Assembly (NCBI GenBank): GCA_021234155.1
Contig: JAJEKV010000087.1
Span: 1,559,409-1,623,408, forward strand
DNA: 64,000 nucleotides
Source: Isoetes taiwanensis
Lineage: Eukaryota > Streptophyta > Lycopodiopsida > Isoetales > Isoetaceae
Direction of reading: 5' to 3'
Position numbers and translations under genes: made by a program. A model generated the notes under the pieces. It had not been told where the DNA came from and did not search any database. It was given only the letters and a program-made list of their open reading frames with translations. Of this stretch, positions 46,720 to 60,054 are shown piece after piece. Each line of letters begins with the position of its first letter. Within the stretch, counting starts at the first letter, position 1.

Positions 46720-49300
46720 TGTAACGAGCTTGGCCCGTTAGCAGGCATGCAATTTTTCATTTCATTATTGATGCTTATGGAGAGTATTTCAACTAATCAT
46801 TACATGAGAAATACATACTATGTATGAGGAGTTTATACTAAATTCATGTGATAGAACCAAAGGGCATCGGCGCCTATGAGGGTTTCGAAGGAGTGCGTAT
46901 GAGCAATCTTTGGGCGCTTTTGCCGTCAAACTTTGAGCATCATATCTCGCAACCTCGAGATCCAATTCAGTAATTTCTACTTTGCTGGAAAGGTTTTCAA
47001 ATCATCTTTTCTGATTTGGGTCTGATATGACCAAATTCATATGTATGAAGGAGATATGGCGTAAAGAGTGAAGCTGTATCGCACTGACCGTACCATTGTA
47101 TCTCTTTGTGCGCCTTACTTCCTAGAGCTAGGGGCTGAAAGGAGGGATATTTTGAGAAGGAAACAGTACAAGAGTCAAAGGATCATCATGGAAGTGGTTC
47201 TCGTGTGGGTGGTTTACCTCATAATTCACTTTGAATCTTAGATTGCTTAGATTGTTCTTGTTGTTGAAAGAGAATCCCCATTTAATGATTTTGAATTAAG
47301 AGTATAAAGGAACTGGGTGATCCTTAATGTGATAATGTGCCATTGAATGTTTTTTGCCACATTTATATAAGAGGAAGTAAGAACTGTTAAGCCTATTGTA
47401 AGAAGGCTCGAATAGTCCTCTCAATTGTGGTAGATAGTAGGGCGTAATCTTGGATATAGTAAATCTATAGGATCCTCGCAAATAAAGCAATGTAGAGATT
47501 GTTCCGTTGAGCCGTAACTCAATTGGAACCTTAAGATCATGTAGCTTATGGGGGCTGCATGGAGGCTCTAACAAGGGTAACGAAAGGCCGCATCGCTCCA
47601 TGAGACAAGTTAGAAGATAATTTAGAAGATAGATAAAGATGTATAAATACTTTTGGTGATTAGGATTGAAGTTAAGATGCTAAAACAAACTATGATAGGG
47701 AATTAGACCGCTAAGAAAACAACCGCGGTGAGATACGCACCTTTCACTCTTAGATGGTAAGAGAATGTACGTCAAAGCGCCTAAAGAAGCTTATGGGCTT
47801 CGCAGCATTTCAGTTGGCATGGAGTATTGCCGTCAAATAAAAATGCTAAGTTATGTAATTAATTTATTAATAAGAAAAAACAAGCTAACATATCAATTGC
47901 ATATGAGTATTCTCAGAAATGTGCACTCCCTCGATGGAGAGAGTGACTTTGGGGAAGCATGCCCATAAGTATGTTGCGCTTGCTAGATCCTTGTACCTTA
48001 TATGGATGTAAATTGTAGGGATATCATGATTGTTAGAGAATAGGACATTATGACACCCCAGAGAATGCTTTTCCTATGGGGAGGAAAATGCTAGACCTTA
48101 TAGTGTTCCCCGTGATAATATATTCAGACATGCTAAATGCTTGGATACTATGGTGATGTGTCATGCTACTATGTTAGCATGTAATTTGTTGAACATCTAA
48201 CATCATGTGGTAGAAATTCATGCAAATGCATCCGCCTATGATATCATTGCATATGTTAGCCCCTGGTAAATGCATGTGAAATGCATGTGAATTATGTATT
48301 CTGATCATATGATGTAAACATGGTTTAAACTCCGACATGTGGGGCATATGCTAAGTTCTTGGCTGGATACATGAGTGCATATTTCGGGGCCGAGTCCATC
48401 ATGTGGCTTGACTCAAGGGTTGTTCTTGTTCTTGGATATCGGGCGCTGAATACTCCTAGTGAGGGGTGCTTTGTCGTAGTTTACATGGCTTGAAGTGGTC
48501 CCTCAGGCAGTTGGACGCGTACAGGAGGGTGTGTACACACGGTGGCTTCAATTCCCGGCCAGATTTGTCGCAGTGGCCCCGACTCGGTGGCCTTCTCTTA
48601 TAGAACCGTGTATAGGCACCGCGATATTTGGCGGATATCTCATGAATATTTCATAGTTCTTCGTATGGTCTCACATGATTATCTCTTGGTTATTGTAAGG
48701 TTAAGTGACATGTGCATTGACACCTTATTTGATGGCTTGATGATGTTCTTGATTCCCCTATTATCATTGTTTATGTTCGTATAATACCGCATTGTTGGTT
48801 TTGGGGCATAGAGGGATTCTTTAGGTGAGGCATCTAAGTCCGAGGAATTACTTCCTGTGATTGGTACATCGCATGCTTATTAAGCTGATTATGCCATCAT
48901 TTTCTAAATGCCTCAAACTTAGTCTTTAAGACTAACTCTAATTTGTTCGCGTAAGCAGCTTCAAGTAGCGTATCGTAGCAGGAAACCGGGCGCGCCACTC
49001 TATGCGCCTTCACTTATGGGAATCAGATGCCTCTTTAGAAAGGCCTTATCATTTCGAGCTATGGATATTAAACCGCATATCACATTATCTTGTAAAGGTT
49101 ACGAGTGCTATACAATTATGTTTCAAATATGTATGCATTCTAACCGTGGGTTTGAGGACAAGATTCAATTCTTTTACCAAGATTTCTTCAAGAGAATTAG
49201 GATTATTCAACTCATGGATAAACAATTTATCATTGACTCATGCAAGCATAGATGGGATTTCTGGTTATTCGATGGTTATTCCTAAGTAAAGTTCGCTACA
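46720..49300 (+). repeat. Left LTR of the LARD-like element
   Basis: 2581 bp. Colinear with 55186-57443 in many blocks, such as CAATCATTACATGAGAAAT versus CTAATCATTACATGAGAAAT, GAGCAATCTTTGGGC, TTTTTTGCCACATTT, GGACATTATGACACCC and TTTCTAAATGCCTCAAAC. It has about 370 bp (48415-48785) that in the right LTR is replaced by a much shorter stretch. A GTATAAATAC TATA-like tract lies at 47641-47650. The open frame at 48542-48784 has no known motif. Confidence 0.85.
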
Positions 49301-49303
49301 GCT

Positions 49304-49315
49304 TGGTACCGTGAG
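49304..49315 (+). other. Degenerate primer-binding site
   Basis: TGGTACCGTGAG, three bases after the CA end of the left LTR, resembles TGGTATCAGAGC (initiator-Met tRNA) with several differences. Confidence 0.45.
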
Positions 49316-50904
49316 TATAAAGTTGGATCATTGGTGTTGATATGGTGGATTAGAGATTTCAGCTAAGGTTATTGGTTGTTGGATGGTGCTAATGATAATA
49401 TTTTAGATCATGTAGGGACGATAATCTAGGATGTGCGGTGTATCTGTCAAGTATGGAAATGTAATGACATGATATCCTAGTATTGATTCCTTTGATTATA
49501 TTTTCAGTGGTAAATAACTCTGGTGGGATGTATGTGAAAGGAACTAATCTTAGTTCAATCTTGTACAAAACATGAAGGACGCTAATAGAAACATCTTCAT
49601 GTGAAGCATGAACAGTGAGGCTCGATGATGTGAAGGTATGATTTTTACATTTGCTTATTTTCTCTACAATTGGTAGATGATCGAGTGGTAGACCCTATTG
49701 GCAAATGTATTTTGGATAAAGTGCAAAAGAATGTCAAAGCAAAATATAATTATATATGAAGGTGAGCTTTCCTTATCAAAATCGTAAGTTAGTTTTATAT
49801 TTGCTAGTAGTGATTGATGCTTCCGATCCTTGGTATGAGGTGTTGATATATCCTCGTCATGTTGCCGAAATAATTTAAGACAAAAGCTATACCTGAGTTC
49901 TACTAGAATAAGAATGCAAACTCAAAATAAGATATAATGAGCTTAAGTTTGTCCGATCAGACGGATGTTTCTCGCTGTCAGGATGGCTAGTTTGAAAAAT
50001 TTATATAGATAGTTATAGTATTGACAGAGAAGAAAATGCCATTACCCTATACAATGACCCTATTTGGAGATTAAAGTTTTGTGCATGTTCTTGTAAGCGC
50101 CTTTTGTAATTGCTTTTCTATCCACAAGTAGTCAAGTAGGTTTTGGAGGATTTGGAAGATTCCTACATTTTTCAAAGCAAAAGAGTAGTGCTTTTCATGT
50201 GAACTTCATGCATTGAATCAAAGGATTGAGTAAGTAGAGAATGATTGTAAACATTTGGCAAAATATATTGAGAGAAAACTTGAGCTTATGTTGATGTATA
50301 TAGGATATTATATTCATATTGCAAATGCTGATTGAAATAAATACGGGTCCTTGGTGGTAGAAGCAGCCATGGCAAATATAGTAGTGGAACCTCTAAAAGT
50401 ATAAGGACATACGAGCCGAGAGTAGAAGGAAATGTTACAAAGAAGGTGAAGTGCCACATTTGGAATTATTATATAATTTGGATAGGAAGGTACTACAAAG
50501 AATATGCCCAAGAAGTTGGGGTTAATCATTCATATACTTGTGCTCTCTTTATCTGAAAGCCTTTTGAGGGAGTTACATTAAAAGCGATGTTAATTTCATC
50601 ACAATCTATGAAGGAAGTAAGCATTGGTTGGGGATTGCATCATGGCATTCTTGTTAGTAGGATGGAAGGAAACTTGATGGTCCAATAGTTTGGATTCCGC
50701 TCCATGTGGTTCTAGCTTGCTAGTGAAGAAGCTAATTGGATTATAATGTGAGAGCATGCCGCCAATTTCGAAAGTGTGTAAGAATAGAGGTTGTATTTGA
50801 TATATAAGATAAAGGCTTTTTATAGCTTGACTGATGTCTGAAAGTTAGCTACTGGTATCAGAAATTAACCTATATAATGGGTATGATTTAGAATAAGAAT
50901 AAGA
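49316..50904 (+). other. Left internal part of the LARD-like element
   Basis: AT-rich and non-coding; open frames stay below 75 codons. No zinc knuckle, protease or RT motif is visible in any frame. Confidence 0.5.
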
Positions 50905-53705
50905 ATAGATTTTAGCTCCACGGAGACCAATTGGCCTATGGGACCTAAACCAAAAGAGAGCAAAGAAGCCTATTATCGGCTGTGATTAAAATCCCTCACT
51001 CAAGGGTTTTCGAGGGAAAACCCAGAAGCAATAAGTATGCCGCACGCCGTATTAAATTGTATAGACGCTTCAATGCCGCCTCCGTAGAGGGATGGCAAAC
51101 GGAACTGCATCCATAACCTCCCGGAGGTATGCGACCCCCAACAAACCCATCACCGGACGCCGCGTGAGTCAATAACCGATGCAACGACCGCGACACTAGT
51201 AATCGCAGCATACCGCCTTCGGATATGAGCAAATGCCGGGCGTATCCGAGGGCATGACATTCATCCTCACGGCACTCCCCGTGGTAACACCGCAAAAGCC
51301 TTTTGTTCCCGCGTTTCGTTTCCCAACGCCCCGCTTCACGCGGAGGCGACGCGCACGGGAAGCTTGCGGCAGTTTGCTTTCTTCGGCGGGCAACCGCGTA
51401 CAAATACCGGTGTGGGCCTCTCGCAGCCTAGATTGACTTGTTGCTTTATAAAGCCGCCTTAACGTATGCCGAGAGCATCTCGATCCCGTGAGCGCCTATA
51501 AGGAAAGTAGCATCTAGGTATAGCTTAAGTGCCTTTGGGCGATCTTTCTTTTTGCCCCGATTCGACGCTATCTATTTGCCTCAGACACCCCAAATAAGTG
51601 AGAACCACTCCAGCCTGTTTATCTTTCCAAATAGATTCAGCGCGAGGACTCCATCGGCCTGGCCAAAGCAAGGTTGGGTAAGCGTGTATCGCCTATATAG
51701 CTTACTCACCTCTAGAAGTAAATCCATATGGCGCTCCAATGCGTGCTCTCGCTGAAGGGGCATGTAAAGCCCTGCCTCCTCAAGTAGGATCCTGCAGGGA
51801 ATCAGACTTCACCCCGCGGCCCGTGCTGTTAGGCCTTTGCACCGCCAAGGTCATTCCAGGTGCCGAGGATATCATCTATCCCCACACTGCCCCATACAAA
51901 GGGCTTCCACACCTCAAGGTCCAAACAAGTGTGATCAGGCCCCAGCATTACAATCCCTCGCTTTGTGGTCATGGTTCCGTGATGGCATATAGTGTCTTCC
52001 AACCCGTCAGACCTCGAGAACCCGATGGCAAAGATCCCAATGTGGGGTGGTAGTTGAGAACTCGGACCTCAAGTACTTGTAGTAGGTCGGAGCCACTCTA
52101 CCTCTTATCCCCGGTAAGTGAATGTGGGAAGCCTTGTCGACGGATGATGCTACTAGTAAAGACTTAGTTTTGGCCAAGTTAACTCGCATACCGCTGGAAT
52201 CGGGCAAAAAGTGTCAAGAGCATCCGTGATGACGCTGCATATCCTCGTGAGTATAGGCCGTGAGGTTACACGCCAGCATATATGAGCGTTTCCGGGATTG
52301 TGTGATGCATGAGAGATGGGCACCTGACCCCATGCTCAGAGAGCCAATCTTCCGGGCTGGTCACGTATAGGCCAAAGAGTGTGGGAAGAGGGGGCGCAAC
52401 CCTGACGCATCATTACTGATTACCGACCGCCCCGCTGACGATATGATACGCTCCGAAAGTATGCCTGCGACAAAATTTCAGAGCACCGCATTCCTCGCAA
52501 GTCAAGGGGTCCCTACCGCCGCAGCTCTTATCCTTTACAACCTCGTCAAGGCACTGCGTCAAAAGCTTTTCAAACTACCTAAACAACAGCATGTGCTCGT
52601 TCTCGGCACTCCCCAAGGCCCTCAATCAATGTGCGCAGAGTGAAGATATGATCAATGGTGGAGTGCCCGGGCCGTAAACCCCCGCCCGCCAGGTAAGAGC
52701 TCGACATCCGTTTTCTCCGCCCATATTGTTTACCGCTGCTCAAGAATGCCGCAACGCACGCTTTTCAAAGAGAGAGTCGACTCATAATAGTGCAGAAGGT
52801 CGGGTATCGAGGTCCCCGCTTTGTATATGGGCACAACTCTACTAGTGGTCCACCGCTGGAGGGAAGCCTTCTCCAATGCTTTATTGAACAAATGCCGGAT
52901 ATATGCACTAGCTGAGGCCCGCAACCATTCCCGGTTCTCACCGCGATGCCATCCAAATCACCGGCTTCCATTAGCTGACGCCAGGCCCATGATGACATCC
53001 CTCGATGACCACAAAGCCATGCCTATCTCAGGAGGGACCGGTAAACCGCCCCTCGAAAGGGTCGAAGCCGCCGTAAGTAATCGGTGACTCCATTGCCCGA
53101 GGTGATGTTCCCCCGGCCGGTGCAGGCTTGCTCAAGACCCTTCTCCGCATCGTCTTAGTGCCATCCAGATATCAAACATATGTTGTCAGATGCTCTCATG
53201 AGGTATCCTGGGCTTTCTTGCCTTGAGAAAGGAGCCGGCGTTGATCGACGGCCCGCGGGCGTGGAGGTGGGATCGCTGACTTGCCGGAAAAGCGCCGCTT
53301 GGAGCTCCCGAAGACTCATCATCAAACCATTCAAGTGGGGAATGTGGTAGTGCCCGCTCTGGCGAGCTGCCTCCCAAAGCACCTTCAGCAAATTGCCGTA
53401 ATCCAGTGAGTCACCGAGCGGATTGCTCTTAGTGCGGGAGTTGCGCTAGCCCCGCGACATGCGCCTGCCAAATTGGGCATAGGTCCCCTCAAGACGTTAT
53501 AGTCCGTAAAGCAGCCGGGCACCCGTGGTGTGTTTAGGCAGAGATGCACGGGAGCCGCCAATGGAGTATATGAACAGGCCGCAGATCCGAGTCACTTCCT
53601 CGGCCCCTGTGCGTCTGCTCCATGGAAAAATGGGTAACTGTGCGTATCCCGCCCTCAACCGCCAGATAATCCACCACACTAGAGTCAGCCTCGCGGAGCA
53701 ATGTC
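50905..53705 (-). mobile_element. LINE B, 5'-truncated, nested in the LARD-like element
   Basis: GC-rich block with sharp edges against AT-rich sequence. On the minus strand, 52730-52924 reads IRHLFNKALEKA, RWTTSRVVPIYKAG, the opening motif of a non-LTR reverse transcriptase. A YA box remains near 52270-52280, with the two Asp codons altered. The thumb GMRVNLAKTKSLLVASS lies at 52140-52190. The 3' end near 50905 has an AGAATA-repeat tail (50890-50909) and shares its last 100 bp with LINE A. About 2.8 kb remains, so endonuclease and ORF1 are mostly lost, as usual for truncated reverse transcription. All frames are broken. Confidence 0.8.
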
Positions 53706-55140
53706 TATCAAAAATTATATTTATAGCTTAAGATATTTGATAAGTATTCCTGATGTGCTTAAATAGGCTTCTTTGAGAGAATCTATATTGTAGACTATGA
53801 TTGTAATCATTCTAGGCTCTTTATATTGAGCCATTCAGACTTAGCCTTGAGATACTCTCGTGATCGCGGCTTAATCTCATGTATTCTTACTTGTCACTTT
53901 TGATTTGGCCACCCAAGAAGTTTCGCAGAGTACATATTGAGTTCTATCCGAGCATTTTATGTTGCCATGGTGTGGGCTTTTAGTATTTTAATGTATGGAA
54001 ACCGAATGCTAAAATTCCTTCTTCTTTCTTCTTCTATAAAAATGGTAGACATTCATTCTATGGGTAAGTTGCATTAGGCTTGCTGGATTATACTTAAGTT
54101 TTGCCGCATTATATGCATAAGCATAGACATAGTTAAAATACCGAGTTGGATTCCAAAATTATGTGTATGCCAAATTCGTCATTGATGGTCAATACACTTA
54201 GCTTATGTAACATACATCTTTAACTTTGTTTATTATATATACCAAGCTAGGCAAGTTTGGAAGGATATGAGGTAGTTTGTGTACGACAAAGCATTGGCAC
54301 TTGAGTATTGAAAGCAGCTTATGCTTGTTAAGGCCATATCGTATCATGGAAGGATCTTCATTTCATGTTATGTTCTTTTTGTTGATTAAGATGCTACATA
54401 TGAAGAAGCTTATTTATAAACTAAAAAGCATTTATTGGTGAGATATTCTACGGTAAGTGCCTTGAATCGTAGCATCTAGTTGGTTGCCTCTGGAATTATT
54501 TTGAGCCGCATTTTGGCTATTTAATTCAAGAAAAGCTTTCCATGCATGTTGGCATCATGGAACATAGTTACCTTTGAAGAAGCACTTAATGGATTCCTGC
54601 TTAAATGAGATAAAGCGCATCCGGCAATGTTCGTGAGAGCATAAGTAGCCAAAAGATTATTTATCGCGAGCATGAGCCATTTATGGTCGCGCTTAATTGA
54701 TGTTGTCAAGGACTTCAAGATGAATATGGTTTAATGGCATATGTAGTTCACAAATGATATGTTGAAAGTAGAGCGCCTCTGCATTACTCTAAGCTTGTAA
54801 TTTCATTGTTGCGCTATACGTGTGCTTCTCATTCAATCAGGAAGTGTAGTGCTCCAATGAAAATGGGCTTCCTTAGATGGGGTTTTGATTCCTCGACAAA
54901 AAATTTTGGCGTTTGTTGTGCGATTGAGTGAGCAAGCAAGCCCGCCAACTCATTGACATGTAGGAAGAAATTATTATATTCACATGTACTAGCAAGGAAG
55001 GAAAAGGAACAATGGCGTAAGAGTGGGTTGGCTATTATATAGTTGGTCATGAAGGCTTAATTTAAGGATCACCGCCAGGGATACCCATTATAGTTTGGAA
55101 TCTACCCATGAGGACAAGTTAAATTCTGGAAGAAGAAGAA
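53706..55140 (+). other. Right internal part of the LARD-like element
   Basis: AT-rich, non-coding continuation of the internal region after LINE B. No motifs recognised. Confidence 0.5.
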
Positions 55141-55147
55141 GAGATTT
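55127..55147 (+). other. Polypurine tract of the LARD-like element
   Basis: GGAAGAAGAAGAAGAGA lies about 40 bp before the right LTR, a little farther than usual; the position suggests plus-strand priming. Confidence 0.5.
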
Positions 55148-55185
55148 TAACGCCACGCTTCACAAGCAGCTGCCCCTCTATAGAA

Positions 55186-57443
55186 TGTAACGAAGCTTGG
55201 CCTCGCTGAAGGTGCATGCAATTTTTCGGCCTCATTGGCTGGATGCTTGCGGAGAAAGTATTTCAACCAATCATTACATGAGAAATACATATCATGTGTA
55301 TGACGAGTTATACCTAAACGCGTGATAAAACCAAAGCGCACGCTTTCTATGAGGGTTTCCGGAAGGAGGCGTATGAGCAATCTTTGGGCAGTTTTGTTAC
55401 CGAAACTTTGAGCATCATATCCGCAACCCCTAGATCCTACCCAGGTAATTTTACTTGTTGGAAAGGTTTTCAAATCAGCTTCCGGATTGGGTCCTGATAA
55501 GGCCGAAATTCATCCGTATAAAGCGAGGATAGAAGCAGAAAGAGCGAAGCTGTATCAGAATTGATCGCATCCATTGTATCTCTTTGTGCAGCTTGCTTCC
55601 TAGGATCTAGGAGTCAAAGGAGGGAGATATTTTTTGAGAAGAAACCAGGTACAAAGAGCCAAAAGGATCATCAAGGAAAGTGGTTCCTGTGTGTGGTTTT
55701 CTCGCTATACCACTCGAAGCTTATAGATTGCTAGATTTGTTCTGTTGTTGAAAAGAGTAATCATGATTTCAACATTTCCCTGAATTAAGAGTATATAGGT
55801 TCGGTAGACCCTAATGTGATAATGTGCATTGAATGTTTTTTGCCACATTTGTATATAAGTGAAGAGGAAGTAAGAACTAAGCCAAGCTCCATTGTAAGTA
55901 GCGCTGGAAATAGTCCTTTGAATAGATAGTAGGCGTAATTGGATATAGCAAACGAGATCCCTGAATGCTGAATGGTGAGATTGTTCGCTGAGTTTTAACT
56001 CAATTGGAACCTAGCTTGGTAGCTGCATGGAGGTTCTAACAAGGGTACCTAAAGTCATCAATTCCATGAGACAAGAAGATAATTTAGAAGATAGACAAAG
56101 ATGTATAACACTTTTAAGACAGGAAGTGAAGATGCTAAAACAAACTATGATAGGAATTGAAAAATCGCTAAGAAACAACCGCAGGAGATAATGCTAATCT
56201 TCACTTAGATGGTAAGAGAATGTATGTCAAAGCTGCCAAAGAAGCCTATGGGGCTTCGGCAGCACGGCAAATGGCATGAGTATTATGGGTCAAATAAAAT
56301 GCTAAGTTATGTAATTAAATTTTATTTGTAAGAAAAACAAGCTAACATGGCTCTACTGTACGCGAGTATTCTCAGAAATGTGCACTCATGGGAGAGAGGA
56401 CTTGGGGTTACGTCATAAAAGTATGTTGTATGCTAGGTGCTCCCGTACCTTATGGGATGTAAATCGTAGGATATCAAGTATCGTTAGAATAGGACATTAT
56501 GACACCCTAGAATAAGCTTTTCCCATGGGGAAAAATGCTGACTTTTATATGTTCCGGTAATATATATCTAGACATGCTAAATGCTTGATACTATGGTGAT
56601 GTGTCAAGGTTGTATTTATGTTAAAATGTACTTGTTGAATATCCGACATCATGGTAGAACATGAATGTGATCTGGCCTATGATATCACGTAAAACGTTAT
56701 GCATTGTTCTATGTTCTTGGTAAATGCACATAGGAAATGCATGTGAATTCATATTCTTGATGGTAAACATGGTTTAAAACTCGACATGGGCATATGCTAA
56801 GCTCCTTTTGGCCGATACATGAGTGCATATTCTCTCGCATGTAGTCCATTTTATGTGTGGCTTGACTCGCTATTATGAAATTTCGAGCATCGCTGTCAAA
56901 TTTAGCTAATATCGCATTGGGCCGCTTCTAGCATAGAGGATTCTTATAGTAGTAATTTAAGTCTGCAGGAATTACTCTTGTGATTGGTACACGTATATGC
57001 TTTTTGTTGATTGGCGTGCCATCATTTTCTAAATGCCTCAAACCCCCACTTATAGTTCTTTAAGACTAACCCCCACGTTGTTCATGGTGTGCGTAGTTTC
57101 GTAAGCAGCGCACGTGTAGTGGAAACCCGGTAAGTACACAAATTTAGCAAATTCTACTATGGGAATCAGAGTCCTTTTTTAGAAAGGCCTTATCATTTCT
57201 GGAGCTTATGGATATTAAACTCTCATATCATTATCTTGTATAATGCCACAAGAGTGCTATACAATTGTATTTCAAATATGCTGTATGTACTTCTAATCAG
57301 GCTTGAGGACAAAGATTCAATTCTTTTACCAAGATTTCTTCAAAGAGAATTACATTATTCAACTCATGATAACAATTCTGTCATGACTCCATGCAGATTA
57401 GATGGGATTTCGCTATCTCGAGGGTTAACCGCAGGCCCAAGCA
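55186..57443 (+). repeat. Right LTR of the LARD-like element
   Basis: 2258 bp, starting TGTAACGAAGCTTGGCC and ending AGCA. Colinear with the left LTR except for a net loss of about 320 bp around 56870-56930, plus many one- to four-base length differences. The last 60 bp are the least similar part, so the exact end rests on the matching TGGAT that follows. Confidence 0.85.
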
Positions 57444-57448
57444 TGGAT
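57444..57448 (+). repeat. Target-site duplication, right copy
   Basis: TGGAT directly after the right LTR, identical to 46715-46719. Confidence 0.7.
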
Positions 57449-59817
57449 TTTGGAACTTTTTCGTGGTTATGGATCTTAGAACTATTTCATGCACAAGAGT
57501 GTCTATGGTTGTGGATTTCTTGGTGATGGCTTGAGCATATGGACTCGGCAAGTTTTGTATTAAACATGTTTAGTGTCCTAAAGATCTTATGCATCTGTAT
57601 AGGGGTGGGCAATTGAGTTTTAGTTTTAAGATGGCTGGATCATTCTGTGTAAGGAAAAGTATTCTGCTCATTGAACAATTGCCTATATATTCGCTTGAAG
57701 TCTTGGTATGTTACTGATTTTATAGCAAGGCTCTGGTCTTGAAATTATATTCTCGTGATTTGTGATTTGGCTATCTTCTGATGTCTTTGCTTTGTAGACT
57801 CAAGCGGGGCCACTGTAATTGACGAGGTCCTGCAGACTAGAATCATGGAAAAAGAAATCATTTAAGTAGATAGTGGCTCTCTTCTGCAGATGGTGGATCT
57901 CTTGTGCATGGGCATCGTGGATCGTCCCCTTGCTATTTTCTTCTCTCTGATACTTAGGCATTTTTTCATACAAACCGGTTTAGAGATGTAACTGTGGAGT
58001 TTTTTGCAGAGAGCATTATTGCAGGTGATTCCTTATCCATCTCACATCTGCCCCAGACGTCCCCAATCCGATCTGGTTGGATGGGATTTCACCCAGGCAT
58101 TTTCTACAATCCAACCTCCTGGCCGGATTCTGTCCTCTGTTGTCAAGTTTTCTTGCATGAATTGATGGAGGACAGAGAAAAGGACTGGTCAATATGAGTG
58201 TGATGGCAGTTTCGTGAGCAGACCCATTCTCAGCCATCGAATTGGATGGTGCTAGTTGGGTTTCATTTTTAGTTGAGCGCTCTAGGCTAGGGGAGGGTGG
58301 CCATTGGCTGTGCCGTTGCCAGTCGCGGATGTGTAAAATTGCCATTGGCTAATGCAGAAGTTGCCACGTAGATTATCTAGGGTTCTATTACGGCTGTGCA
58401 CAGAACAATGAAGGCTCCTAGCAATACCATCGTAGGCGGCGCCTGTAAGCAACTATCATAGCCAGGCTTTCTGCATGTGATGCTTTATGTTTATTCAATT
58501 CTGACACTATCAAATTCTCCTGGTGGTTTTGCTTCCAGTCGGATTGCATTTCCTTCACTGGTAGACTCGAATTTGCTTATATTTCATTTTTTTCTCTTTA
58601 TTATCTATTAATATGCTACAGCTTGTAATTTAGGCACAATAGATACTATTGCTGATCATGGTTCAGACAAGAAGAGCCAATACATAGCGTGAGAGGCAAT
58701 GAACTGGCAAATGGCTTAAAAATTTAAGGGAGCATTTTAAGATGATGGCAATACATTTGTCCTTGTTGATGAATGTAAGCAATTTGTGCATTTGTTGCTA
58801 GCTTTTTCAATGCTAAGTAAAGGCAGTTGTTTGAGGCATAAGCAGATGGGGAAAAAAAATAAAAAATGCATAATTAAAACCATCTAGTTGAGCTGCACTA
58901 TCTGATAGTTATATGCTCATAATTGCTTGTGGCACATTTTCTAGGTTTGACACAGATGTTGTAGAGCTTATACAAAATTGATGACAGAGGGCAGCACTTT
59001 TGAAGCTTCCGTGTAAGTACTTTAGCAGGATGTGCATAGCTAAGCCTCATCCTGTGCCAAAGGTATACTGCTGAGTTACTTTTCATAGCTGGTAGTTGGG
59101 AGTTACTTTTTATAGCTGGTCTCTTAGAGGGCAAATAATTCTCATATCAGGTAGTATCTGGGGTTGGAGGGCACTGATAACATGGAGTATTACATATACA
59201 ATTTGAAAATTGAGAATGAAACAATTTAGTGGAACAAGCAATCATGGCATATGGATGGGGGCAGAAAAGCTAATTCTCCGAATGTGTGTATTGAGATTTT
59301 GGATCCTTTCAATTATCTGTTCAAAACATATCATTAGGACAAGCTACCTTTTACATATTTATGTACATATTAGTGCATGTAAGCCATATTATTGGGCTAA
59401 AAATGTAATTCTGTTGCAAGTACTACCATGTCTGTTTTGACATTCCAACCTTGCTAATGCATCCACTGCTTTGAGTATTCTAATGCAGGCATTCATCATC
59501 AAAGGTTTCCATAAAAAATGACATTCAACAAACAGTGTACAGAGCTTTGGTTGCGAGATCTCTCTAGAATTAAATTTGAAATTTAGGTTGTCACCAGAAT
59601 CTGAAAGAAAACAAGGTGCTGCGCACGGAGGGTTGCCTTCCATGGCCGGAGAGTGAAGTGGCTTACGTTGTAGTTGTAGACAATAGAGTGTTTAAATCGA
59701 AATTGCTATTTTAAAACATTCACATTTTGTGAAGGTGATGGTTCGCATTTGCATTACTAAGTTCTGCTTAGGTGTTGAGGTGTTGTTGAAATATTTCCAA
59801 AAATTATCCCAAGAAGC
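57449..59817. other. Region without recognised gene, 2.4 kb
   Basis: Short open frames only (largest 109 codons, minus, 58016-58345), none recognised. A 27-bp tandem duplication (GAGTTACTTTT-ATAGCTGGT) lies at 59073-59120. Confidence 0.4.
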
Positions 59818-60015
59818 CTCTAGATTCTCTAAGATTCTATGTGATTTTATGAGACTTAGCAAGATTCCATGAAGACTTCCCCGAATTCCCTTAAGTTCTC
59901 CAAGATATTATGTATATTCCCATAGATTGACTTAGATTCTCTTAAATTTTATGAGATACCTTTAGGTTCGCTTACATTCTTTTAGATTTTGTAAGATTTT
60001 CTTGGATTTTATGAA
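59818..60015. repeat. Degenerate AGATTYT-rich repeat tract
   Basis: Motifs such as TAGATTCTCTAAGATTCTAT, AAGATTCCATGA, TTAGATTCTCTTAAATTTTA and TAGATTTTGTAAGATTTT follow each other at intervals of about 10-25 bp. It looks like an old minisatellite that has lost its regular period. Confidence 0.6.
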
Positions 60016-60054
60016 GGTTGTAAGAATTTGTGCATTAGAATGAAGTGATAGTTA

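Larger units (their letters stand above)
46720..57443 (+). mobile_element. LARD-like LTR retrotransposon, 10.7 kb with nested LINE
   Basis: Two long direct repeats (46720-49300 and 55186-57443) begin TGTAACG-AGCTTGGCC and end CA. They are flanked by an identical 5-bp target duplication TGGAT (46715-46719 and 57444-57448). A primer-binding-like site follows the left LTR and a purine tract precedes the right one. No gag or pol motif is found in the internal 5.9 kb. About 2.8 kb of that is a later minus-strand LINE, leaving roughly 3.1 kb of non-coding internal sequence. Long LTRs with a non-coding core define large retrotransposon derivatives (LARDs), which depend on proteins of other elements. 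The many differences between LTRs suggest age, unless consensus errors contribute. Confidence 0.85.
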
